From: Nitrincola tibetensis
GTDB taxonomy: Bacteria; Pseudomonadota; Gammaproteobacteria; Pseudomonadales; Balneatricaceae
NCBI RefSeq assembly: GCF_003284585.1
Contig: NZ_QKRX01000002.1
Coordinates: 248,001-312,000 of the forward strand
Length of the DNA stretch: 64,000 bases
Direction of reading: 5' to 3'
This document shows, piece by piece, positions 56,740 through 64,000 of this stretch. The translations under genes were made by a program, and so were the position numbers. How positions within the stretch are numbered: position 1 is the stretch's first letter; every line of letters begins with the position of its first letter. The notes beneath the pieces were generated by a model. It was not told where the DNA came from. It was given only the letters and a program-made list of their open reading frames with translations, and searched no databases.

Positions 56740-59340
56740 CTAAACCTGCTCATAATACCGCTCCAACTCTCCCTGATAATGCGCTTTCAACGCCTGAATC
56801 TCATCGTGATGACCTATCCGACTCCACAACACTGAAGAGAAAGCAATATGGTTGAGATCTTTGCAATGGTACATAAAGCGCTTACGTTCGAATTTTTCGA
56901 AGGGGTTCTGCAGCAAACTGGTTTTCATCAGCGCGGGAGTGGCAAGAAAGTCTTGCTCTTGAAAAGGGCACTTACTTCGATCAACCGCTAAGCCTTTATC
57001 CAGTCGGTTTTGGTAAAACGCAGTGTAATGGCTGAGTAGCTCATCAAGATTACATTCACCATTGTGGTCCATCACCTCGAAGAAAGAGAGCATCATCACT
57101 ATTTTGTATGAGAAGGTGTAATTCCCTTCCTTCACAAACGCCCAAAAGTCTTCATATAGGGTTGTGTCATCATGCTTTTTGAGGCCCAATTCTTGGCGAA
57201 TTTGTTCAATTTGCTCCGGAGCATAATAATTGACCGCTCGGCGTCCAAGCGGAACGCTGACAGCGGGTGTAATTTTGCCCTTCTTCACCCAACTGGTCAC
57301 TGTTCCAGTCGAGACGAATAATTCACGCGCCAGCTGCTCATCACTGATATGGTCAGGGTATTCGCTCTGAAAGGTAAAGATATTGATCTTTTCAAGTAAA
57401 CGCTCCTGCTCATAAAGACCGGACAGAATCAGCTCTTCCGAAGAGGCTAAGGGTTGCTGAGTCTCTAACACAGCACTCCAAGGCCGATAATTAGGGATGC
57501 CTAAGAGTGCATGAATCGACCAGGGCATTTTATTGATACCCGCCGAGGCGCCATAGTTGTCCACGACATCAATCACATACAAGGCTTCTTTACCGGGAAA
57601 CCTACGCGTACCTCGCCCAAGCTGCTGGGTGTAAAGGACTCTGGACATGGTCGGTCGTGCCATGACGATCACTGAGGTATGGGGCGAGTCCCAGCCTTCG
57701 TTGAGTAACGAGCAAGTCGTCAAGAACTGAATCTTGCCGTCTTGATAGTCCTGAATATAGGCGGCGGACTTATTGTCCTTACCGCTAACCGCCATGGCTG
57801 AAATGCTATGTTGCTTCATTAGCTTGGCCAGACTCTCAGCATGCTTGACTGAGACACAGAAAATAATCCCCTGCTTCCGATCCAGTTCGGTATCGACAAA
57901 GTATTTCAACAGCGTATCGACAACCAACTGATCTCGCGAAGGGACGATGACATACTTCTGCAAGTCAGTGGAAAGGTAGTCCTTACCATTAAAACGTATC
58001 TCACTGAAGTCTAAATTACTGTGCAGTCGGAAAGCCTTAATCGGCGACAAGAGACCTTGCTTAATTGCCTCAACTAAACTCAAATCTGTTTCATAACTGC
58101 CAAAAATATCCTCTAACTTTTGCGCATCCAAACGCTTATCGGTGGCGGTTAAACCAATCAAGGTTTGTGGACGAAAGTGCTGTATCACTTTCTTAACAGT
58201 TGGCGCGGTAGCGTGATGCGCTTCATCAACGGCTAAGTAGTCGAACAGATCCGAGGGCAATCGTGTAAAAAGACGACTCATCATCGAATAGGTTTGCACG
58301 ACGATGTCATTCTCCAAACCCTCACCCACTTGAAGGTGATGAATGCCATGATCGGCCAAACGCTGAGCGAACTTCTGAATATGGTCCAGCTTTAACTGCT
58401 TAGACGGCACCATGACCAAAGACTTGTTGGCAGATCCAGCGTGATACTGCTCAGCCAAATCCGCGATCAACACCTCGGTTTTACCCGTGCCCGTTGGTAA
58501 AACCACCAGAAAGGCATTCTTCCCTTCAACTCTTGCCTGTCGCATTGCATCCAGTTGATTGATTTGATGACTTAGCAACGCAAACTCACGCGAAACACAG
58601 ACCTTTTGGGCTAACTCGAAATGCTCCGCAGGCCCCAAAAAACATTTTAACTCCTCATGGAAATTTTCAAGAAACCGCATACCTTCCAGTGACCAACGAA
58701 ACACCTTGACGCCGTATGCAACCAAGGAATTTTGTTTGACTAACTGGCGTTGATACTGAGTCTTACCGGTAATGATGGGGTGATGATACGTCTCACCGTT
58801 TTTCTCGATGGCAATATCACTACCTTCTGAACGCTGCAGATAATAATCCACCCAACGCGTCTGACCCTTAATATCAATAATGGGTAACTCACGAGAGACA
58901 CGATCTAGCGCTTCACGACCATAACACTCAATAAATGCTTGTTCAAAATAGGCCTCTGGTAGCGTTGGGTCGACCTCCGATAGTGCTCGATTCCCACCGG
59001 CACGTATCTCATCCTCACTAAAATTCCGATTCAAATACCCTTGAAGCAATGACCACTCATGTTCCAGCTCGTCCTCATCATCGACAATGATCCTAAACAG
59101 ACTGGCATGCTGATGCATCAGGCTATTTTGCTCTTTGGTGTACTCGGTATAGGAATACGGATAGTGGCGATCACAAACGCGATGATCCACCATAATCGCA
59201 GTATCGGACTCAGGGCAATGAAACAGCACACCTCTTAACAAGTGTGCTGTTAAGAAAAATCCCAAAGGCTCAAGACGTTGTGTTAAGGTTTCCAATAACG
59301 GAGGCTGAAAAGCTGGGATGTTCTCAATAGGTTGTTTCAA
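56740..59340 (-). CDS. Nuclease-like / SF2 helicase / HTH protein
   Basis: 866 residues. An N-terminal region (about 150-225) looks like a PD-(D/E)XK or DUF559-type nuclease (IKGQTRWVDYYLQ, IAIEKNGETYHHP, then YQRQLVKQNSLVAYGVKVFRWSLEG). The superfamily 2 core follows: Walker A PTGTGKTEVL, DEAHHATAPT, LTATDKR, and motif V/VI NEGWDSPHTSVIVMARPTMSRVLYTQQLGRGTRRFPG. After the helicase is an HTH module (ISDEQLARELFVSTGTVTSWVKKGKI). Such proteins often belong to restriction or defence loci. Divergent to it, 53 bases away, is a methyltransferase gene. A genuine nuclease would need the catalytic residues confirmed. Confidence 0.78.
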   Translation of the reverse strand: MKQPIENIPAFQPPLLETLTQRLEPLGFFLTAHLLRGVLFHCPESDTAIMVDHRVCDRHYPYSYTEYTKEQNSLMHQHASLFRIIVDDEDELEHEWSLLQGYLNRNFSEDEIRAGGNRALSEVDPTLPEAYFEQAFIECYGREALDRVSRELPIIDIKGQTRWVDYYLQRSEGSDIAIEKNGETYHHPIITGKTQYQRQLVKQNSLVAYGVKVFRWSLEGMRFLENFHEELKCFLGPAEHFELAQKVCVSREFALLSHQINQLDAMRQARVEGKNAFLVVLPTGTGKTEVLIADLAEQYHAGSANKSLVMVPSKQLKLDHIQKFAQRLADHGIHHLQVGEGLENDIVVQTYSMMSRLFTRLPSDLFDYLAVDEAHHATAPTVKKVIQHFRPQTLIGLTATDKRLDAQKLEDIFGSYETDLSLVEAIKQGLLSPIKAFRLHSNLDFSEIRFNGKDYLSTDLQKYVIVPSRDQLVVDTLLKYFVDTELDRKQGIIFCVSVKHAESLAKLMKQHSISAMAVSGKDNKSAAYIQDYQDGKIQFLTTCSLLNEGWDSPHTSVIVMARPTMSRVLYTQQLGRGTRRFPGKEALYVIDVVDNYGASAGINKMPWSIHALLGIPNYRPWSAVLETQQPLASSEELILSGLYEQERLLEKINIFTFQSEYPDHISDEQLARELFVSTGTVTSWVKKGKITPAVSVPLGRRAVNYYAPEQIEQIRQELGLKKHDDTTLYEDFWAFVKEGNYTFSYKIVMMLSFFEVMDHNGECNLDELLSHYTAFYQNRLDKGLAVDRSKCPFQEQDFLATPALMKTSLLQNPFEKFERKRFMYHCKDLNHIAFSSVLWSRIGHHDEIQALKAHYQGELERYYEQV

Positions 59341-59393
59341 CGGGGCTCATCCTTGTTTAGTCACATCAAATCATTCTTCAATCTAAGAACATC

Positions 59394-59975
59394 ATGATGA
59401 CTCTAGAATTTTATAATCAAAACGCCGAATCTTTTTTTAACGATACCATTCAAGTGGATATGAGTGAACTCTATCGACCCTTTATTCAGCGCGTTATACC
59501 GAACGGACGCATCTTGGATGCAGGTTGTGGATCGGGACGTGATGCTAAAGCATTTCTAGAGAAAGGGTTTCAAGTCGATGCCATGGATGCTTCTGTCGAA
59601 ATGGTTAAACTGGCCACCCAACACACAGGGCTACCTGTGAAGCTGCAAACACTGGAGTCAGTCACCGACATTGAAGCCTACGATGGGATTTGGGCCTGCG
59701 CTTCCCTACTCCATTTATCTGAAGCGGTTCTTCCTGTGGTCTTCACACAGTTTGAAGCCGCACTGAAACCCAAGGGCGTTTGGTATATGTCATTTAAATA
59801 TGGCAACGGTGAGCGGGAAAAAAATGGTCGGGTGTTTACGGATTTGAATGAGGAGCGGCTGCAAGAGCTGTTAAGTCATTGTCCGAGTTTGACGCTGGCT
59901 GAGCAATGGGTGACGGTTGATCAGCGGCCTGATAGGGATGAGCGGTGGTTGAATGTGGTTGTCACGAAAGGATAG
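59394..59975 (+). CDS. Class I SAM-dependent methyltransferase, TehB-like
   Basis: 193 residues. Compact Rossmann methyltransferase: NGRILDAGCGSGRDAKAFLEKGF (motif I, about 36-58), VDAMDASVEMVKLA, YDGIWACASLLHL and LKPKGVWYMSFKYG. It has the size and layout of TehB-type small-molecule methyltransferases rather than DNA methyltransferases, which have a larger target domain and the DPPY or PCQ motif. Divergent to the nuclease-helicase gene and convergent with the condensin-like operon. The ribosome-binding site before the paired ATG codons is weak. Confidence 0.82.
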   Translation: MMTLEFYNQNAESFFNDTIQVDMSELYRPFIQRVIPNGRILDAGCGSGRDAKAFLEKGFQVDAMDASVEMVKLATQHTGLPVKLQTLESVTDIEAYDGIWACASLLHLSEAVLPVVFTQFEAALKPKGVWYMSFKYGNGEREKNGRVFTDLNEERLQELLSHCPSLTLAEQWVTVDQRPDRDERWLNVVVTKG

Positions 59976-60011
59976 CTATTGGAAAATTTGATTTCTCGAT
60001 CTAGAAAAAAG

Positions 60012-60031
60012 GTGCTTCAAGTCTGAAGCAC
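60012..60031 (-). terminator. Terminator after the MksE-like gene
   Basis: GTGCTTCA (60012-60019) and TGAAGCAC (60024-60031) form a perfect 8-bp stem with a 4-base loop. On the minus strand, which is the operon's direction, CCTTTTTTC follows. A second hairpin (AGCGAGT 60078-60084 with ACTCGCT 60098-60104) lies between it and the stop codon. Confidence 0.8.
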
Positions 60032-60120
60032 AATACTATTGTGCCTAAAGCTTTAGTTTAAAGGTCAACTTACCTTAAGCGAGTACATATAACACGCACT
60101 CGCTCAAGATATTTAAAAAA

Positions 60121-60672
60121 CTAGCTCTCGCCCTCAACCCTACCCTCAAAAAGTTCATCAAAAAATGCCTTCCCCGCATTGCTTAGCACCCAGTTTCCTT
60201 TGACATTTTGAAAAGCTATATTTCGTTTACCTAGTACTCTTTCAATATCGGTAAGCAGCCCGCCTTTAAGGTCACAAGCAGCCAGCACCTCTTGTTTATC
60301 TTCTTTTTGTTCAATTTGTTCGATAATTTCGTTGCTTACACCCACTTCAGGATCGGTCAAGAGTTCAAACTGGAAACCCAGTTCAGTGACACCTCTTCCC
60401 AGAACTAGCAGCAGTCCCTGTACCTTTCTGACAATGTCGTTCTGAGCGTCATCGGCCTCAATTGAGCGAATAAAAGCAAAGCCTTTTTTAAGTACCAACT
60501 CAAAGCCAATATTGAGATATAGCTCTCGATAATAACGATCAAAATTTGATACAAGCTCTTCAAATAATGGGTTTACCACCATGCCACTATCTTGAAAAAC
60601 AAGCTCGTTGATGACTTGACCATTGATAAAACATTCATACAACTTACGGCTGGCATGTTGATCAACTTGCAT
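60121..60672 (-). CDS. MksE/JetB-like condensin subunit
   Basis: 183 residues. All-alpha/winged-helix protein in the size and position of MksE (MukE-like), which links the kleisin to the SMC heads. Sequence: LYECFINGQVINELVFQDSG, RYYRELYLNIGFELVLKKGFAFIR, then a wing-like end (GKRNIAFQNVKGNWVLSNAGKAFFDELF). The start overlaps the preceding gene by 11 bases, so the genes are coupled. I call the family by layout and neighbours, not by a certain motif, so the subunit name could be a related one (JetB). Confidence 0.6.
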   Translation of the reverse strand: MQVDQHASRKLYECFINGQVINELVFQDSGMVVNPLFEELVSNFDRYYRELYLNIGFELVLKKGFAFIRSIEADDAQNDIVRKVQGLLLVLGRGVTELGFQFELLTDPEVGVSNEIIEQIEQKEDKQEVLAACDLKGGLLTDIERVLGKRNIAFQNVKGNWVLSNAGKAFFDELFEGRVEGES

Positions 60673-62050
60673 GTATGGGCTCCATTACATTTACGAAGTA
60701 GGTTAACTCAAAACGCTTATGTTTAATGACTCTCTGGCAGAAAGCGGGTTTGAGTTGTAGTTTTTTCTCAGCAACACACCATTTCATGGCTTCCAATAGA
60801 TCGCTCAACTCATAATCGGACAGACGGACAAGAAGATACTCGTGCATCATTCTGTGGAAATCATCACACACATTGGGAGTCTGCCATTCACTGACGAGAA
60901 GACGAATCTTCTCTTTCCGAATTTGCTGCTGCCAATCAAAACCTTCCGTTTCAGCCTCTAGATCAACGGTGCCAGTCTCACTCTTGTTACGACTCAGCTG
61001 ATCTAATTTAACTCGTAAAAACTCATCAAACAGGAGACGCTGATCTTTTCCATGCCATTCTAATCTAGTGCTATAACGAATGACTCTCAAACCAGAAAAC
61101 AACTGCCCAATACTGAATACGGGGTCATCGTAACGCAACAGGTTGTTTTTAAGACTTCCATCCTGCAAGCAACGTACTGAGTGAAGCAAATCATTAAAGG
61201 CTGCTTCTATTGCATTATATTGCATGCGCTGTTTGGTATTTTGCCGAACATATCGCTCTAACGACCGCCTAATCTTCTCGACATCCGACGCATAGGAACG
61301 CAGCGATGCACTCGCATATTTCATTTGTTGACTCAATTCTGGTAACTGAGCGGTATCAAGCAAGTTAGCGATATACCTAAGTGAGGTAAGGGCTGGCTGC
61401 CCCTCTTTGAACGTTTCCCGCTCATTTAGAAATTGCAAAGTGGGTAATACATGGTACTGATATATTTGATCAATCTGCTCTAGCGCTTTACTGACTTGAA
61501 TAGATTGCTCCAGATTATCCAACTCATTTTGCTCTATTATTTCTGACAAGCGTTCAGCTTGACCTAGTAGGCTACTGACATTGTCGCGCATTTTGACATG
61601 AGTGGTACGAATCCTTTCTCTGAGAAGCTCTAGTTGATCATCAAATACTCGATCACCTAGCACTAATGGTGACTTGCTAAGCTGATCTAGACTTTCCTGT
61701 AAACGACGTCTCAGGTCTTCAAGTTGTGCACTGGAAAGCTCTCTTAATCGTCTACGATCAAAATGTCGAAACATCTCAACCACAAAGGATGCCAAAACAA
61801 ACACACCACGATTGCTATCTATTTCAATGACCAAGTCAGCACGATGAAGATTTTCCAAATTTAAAATTGCACGCAGCCGCCGTTGCTCAACATCTGACTG
61901 CTTCTCTAACAGCCCTCTTAACAGCTGGTTATAGATTTGTAAGGGAATTTCGTCGGAACTATTTTGGCGATCAATGATATCAATAAGCTTAAAGAACAGA
62001 TCTTTATGTTCTATCATGGTAATCAAGGATTTGTCGGTGGCGACGATCAT
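60662..62050 (-). CDS. MksF/JetA-like condensin kleisin subunit
   Basis: 462 residues. An N-terminal winged-helix-like region (about 1-110: SDEIPLQIYNQLLRGLLEKQ, LHRADLVIEIDSNRGVFVLASFVVEMFRHFDRR), a long helical middle part, and a C-terminal winged-helix-like end (about 375-460: KIRLLVSEWQTPNVCDDFHRMMHEYLLVRLSDYELSDLLEAMKWCV). This kleisin architecture fits MukF/MksF/JetA. Size is near that of MukF (440). It lies between an SMC-like and an MksE-like gene, with a 4-base overlap upstream and 11 downstream. The exact family (Mks or Wadjet) is not settled by eye. Confidence 0.6.
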   Translation of the reverse strand: MIVATDKSLITMIEHKDLFFKLIDIIDRQNSSDEIPLQIYNQLLRGLLEKQSDVEQRRLRAILNLENLHRADLVIEIDSNRGVFVLASFVVEMFRHFDRRRLRELSSAQLEDLRRRLQESLDQLSKSPLVLGDRVFDDQLELLRERIRTTHVKMRDNVSSLLGQAERLSEIIEQNELDNLEQSIQVSKALEQIDQIYQYHVLPTLQFLNERETFKEGQPALTSLRYIANLLDTAQLPELSQQMKYASASLRSYASDVEKIRRSLERYVRQNTKQRMQYNAIEAAFNDLLHSVRCLQDGSLKNNLLRYDDPVFSIGQLFSGLRVIRYSTRLEWHGKDQRLLFDEFLRVKLDQLSRNKSETGTVDLEAETEGFDWQQQIRKEKIRLLVSEWQTPNVCDDFHRMMHEYLLVRLSDYELSDLLEAMKWCVAEKKLQLKPAFCQRVIKHKRFELTYFVNVMEPIHAS

Positions 62051-64000
62051 GCCTCAGCCTCAGTAAGCTTTTCGACTTTACTATTAGACTGAACTAACCT
62101 AAGAGACTCACATGCACCGTGATATACCACACGGCGCTTCGGGTTATAGGATTTTTCAGTGGCCTTGAACATACCAAGGTTAATGTAGTGATTGACCGCA
62201 TTTACGATTTCAGCAGACATGTCTGGATTAGCACCAAACAGTACAAAACCGTGTTGTTCAGCAATGGAGACCGCGGTAAGCAAATTTTGTTGGTCTATGG
62301 AGCCCATCTCATCCATTACCAAGGGTAAGCAGATTCTGGCATCCTTTGCTAATAAACGCTTCAGCAGTATGGAGAGCAATAAACTATTCACCATGCTTGT
62401 TGTTCCGTTTGACTGAGCATTTTCGGTAAATTGATCTTGACCTGCCAAGCGAAAACGATAACGAACTCTCTCAATTAGCTGATGTAATTGCAGCACCCTG
62501 CCTTGACGCTCACCTTCTTTGAAGAATTCATTGCAGAAATCATTTAGACGTTGATACAAACGGGCATCATGTAATGCTTCATGATAGAAATTAATCTTAC
62601 CCAAATCATTCAATAATAATTGAAAACGTGGATGAAGATCACAGATCAACTGAACCTCTTCTAAATTAGAGACTTTGTAATGTTTGAACTCATGGTTTAT
62701 TTCACTAATAAAACCACGAACTTGTTGCCCCGCATCTCGCAACACATCCATTTGTATCGAGGTATGCTTATTGTGCGTCCTGACGCGATTGTCATAGTCC
62801 ACTTGAACAGCATCCAAAGAGCTAAAAAGACGTTCGAACTCTTGTCTCAGTGCCCTAACCTTGGATAAGTCAAAACTCATCAAGTATGCTTCACTACCAT
62901 CGGTATCTAATAACTTTTGGCTCAACAAAATTCTCAAAGCATTCATCAGTTTTTCTTGCACTTTTGCAATTTTCTGACATTGGTGCTCTAAACCGTCTAG
63001 TGCAGTATCCGCAATTGTTCTTGGTAAGGGTGAGAGTTTTGATTCCCAACCTTTCAGAACAGCATGACCATTGGCAATTGAATTTAGCCTGGTCAATTTT
63101 ACTGTCAACGTTTGCTTTTTTTGCTTTAGCTCATGTAAGGCTTTACGAATTTTCGCCGCATTTCCTTCATATTTATCTAAGTCCTGTTTATAGCTACTTA
63201 CCTTGTGACGGGCATCATCCAGCACTACTTTAAGGTCATCGAAGGCTGCTGTTGCTTCTTTAAACTGGCGAATGTGGGTTTCTCTGGCCTTGATCATTTC
63301 AAGATCAAGCTCTAGCACCCTTAGCTCGCCTTCTTCATGCTTCAGCTTGTTTCGCTGTTCAACTTGACTCAAGCGCGAAGTCGACATCAGTTCACTTAAC
63401 TCCTTGTCCTGTGACTTGATTGACTGCTGTAATTTATCTAGCTTAATAAGCTGACTTTGCCTAATTTGCTCGGGGTTAAAAGGTGCAAACTCAATATTGG
63501 GAAGGGCCTCGTTTAATAAGCATAATTCATTTTCTCGGACTTCAAATAGTTGAGCAAAGTCTCGTAGAATCTTAGAAGTTGATGGATCCAAGGCAGGTGA
63601 TATATCCGCTAGATCGGGAATAAGGTTATAGAGTAACGAGGCACTTTGCGAATCTAACTGCTCCAATACTGAAGGCTTATGCTCCGAGAGTTGAGTCGAT
63701 AATTTGTCGCGTTGCCTCTTATCGTGAATTAATTGGCTATTAAGTTGCTCCATGCGTCGCAGACGCTGCGCTTCATTTTTAAGCTCTTCAACAAACGAAG
63801 ATTTTTGCTTAACTTGTTGCTGTAACTGAGCCAGCACTTCGTCTGGATTTAAGTCTGGGAAACCTCGTTCGATAGCAGTAATACGAGTGACAGCGCCTTC
63901 ACATCGCTTGATTTGATTAGTAATTTCCTCCATTTTGCCTTCATAAAGTTTTATTTGATCGCAAGTATCAGTGAACAATTTTCTGGAGGCATGCACAGCA
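62047..64000 (-). CDS. SMC-like condensin ATPase (MksB/JetC-like), partial
   Basis: The 5' end lies beyond the window: the frame stays open to base 64000, and about 650 C-terminal residues are visible. Most of it is long coiled coil with several breaks. The C-terminal head has a signature-type segment NGTTSMVNSLLLSILLKRLL followed by Walker B CLPLVMDEMGSIDQQNLLTAV. The Walker A half is missing from view. This is the architecture of an SMC ATPase that folds back on itself. It lies first in an operon with an MksF-like (4-base overlap) and an MksE-like gene, which supports the condensin identity. A nuclease subunit (JetD/MksG) is not in view and may lie upstream. Confidence 0.7.
   Translation of the reverse strand, partial: AVHASRKLFTDTCDQIKLYEGKMEEITNQIKRCEGAVTRITAIERGFPDLNPDEVLAQLQQQVKQKSSFVEELKNEAQRLRRMEQLNSQLIHDKRQRDKLSTQLSEHKPSVLEQLDSQSASLLYNLIPDLADISPALDPSTSKILRDFAQLFEVRENELCLLNEALPNIEFAPFNPEQIRQSQLIKLDKLQQSIKSQDKELSELMSTSRLSQVEQRNKLKHEEGELRVLELDLEMIKARETHIRQFKEATAAFDDLKVVLDDARHKVSSYKQDLDKYEGNAAKIRKALHELKQKKQTLTVKLTRLNSIANGHAVLKGWESKLSPLPRTIADTALDGLEHQCQKIAKVQEKLMNALRILLSQKLLDTDGSEAYLMSFDLSKVRALRQEFERLFSSLDAVQVDYDNRVRTHNKHTSIQMDVLRDAGQQVRGFISEINHEFKHYKVSNLEEVQLICDLHPRFQLLLNDLGKINFYHEALHDARLYQRLNDFCNEFFKEGERQGRVLQLHQLIERVRYRFRLAGQDQFTENAQSNGTTSMVNSLLLSILLKRLLAKDARICLPLVMDEMGSIDQQNLLTAVSIAEQHGFVLFGANPDMSAEIVNAVNHYINLGMFKATEKSYNPKRRVVYHGACESLRLVQSNSKVEKLTEAEA

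Noticed and set aside
60121-64000. Call of a complete Wadjet (JetABCD) defence system
   Set aside because: No JetD-like nuclease is in the window, the gene order differs, and the first gene is truncated. The evidence only supports a condensin-like set.

Overview
The window looks like chromosome from a marine gammaproteobacterium, probably an Oceanospirillales/Marinomonas-type genus. This rests on protein character and gene order (ftsK-lolA-rarA-serS facing trxB-aat-bpt-infA, tamA-tamB, tandem phasins), not on any rRNA marker, so the genus is a guess. I found no rRNA, tRNA or CRISPR. Most of the DNA is ordinary core chromosome. The more plastic parts are 9.2-15.2 kb (signalling), about 28.3-32.2 kb (accessory island) and 56.7-64 kb (helicase, methyltransferase and condensin-like genes).

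Layout. 1-3.35 kb: a minus-strand three-gene signalling operon (solute-binding protein, sensor kinase, receiver-DUF3369 regulator cut by the window edge). 3.5-6.5 kb: RhlE-type RNA helicase and YbiT-type ABC-F ATPase. 6.6-9.05 kb: two divergent L,D-transpeptidases. 9.2-15.2 kb: a MerR-type-HTH/receiver protein, a receiver-hemerythrin protein, a very AT-rich tripartite hybrid kinase and a convergent EAL-HDOD protein. 15.3-21.9 kb: pbpG, a small unknown gene, tamB and tamA; tamA seems to start at a rare ATT codon. 22-28 kb: prpE and metH, divergent, with a MetR-type box in front of metH.

28.3-32.2 kb is an island of small minus-strand genes: a phosphoribosyltransferase-like protein, a P-loop kinase, a small unknown protein, a HigBA-2-like toxin-antitoxin pair whose toxin has lost its middle, a GNAT acetyltransferase, a VOC-domain fragment and a membrane-protein remnant. 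One attC-like palindrome lies just after the acetyltransferase. Together these suggest integron-type gene cassettes without an integrase in view.

32.2-39.2 kb: aspA with a divergent LysR regulator, tpm, an EamA exporter and a large M16 peptidase. 39.5-40.6 kb: two paralogous phasins with a PhaR-like operator; with the thiolase at 52.5 kb and prpE they point to polyhydroxyalkanoate and acyl-CoA metabolism. 40.7-50.9 kb: ubiF-like, serS, rarA, lolA, ftsK, trxB, aat, bpt and infA. 51.1-56.5 kb: MFS transporter, thiolase, NhaR-like regulator, cupin and PAS-GGDEF cyclase. 56.7-64 kb: a nuclease-helicase-HTH protein, a small SAM methyltransferase and an operon encoding an SMC-like protein (partial), an MksF-like and an MksE-like subunit. 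The last block could be a plasmid- or phage-defence locus, and is the best candidate here for an uncharacterised system.
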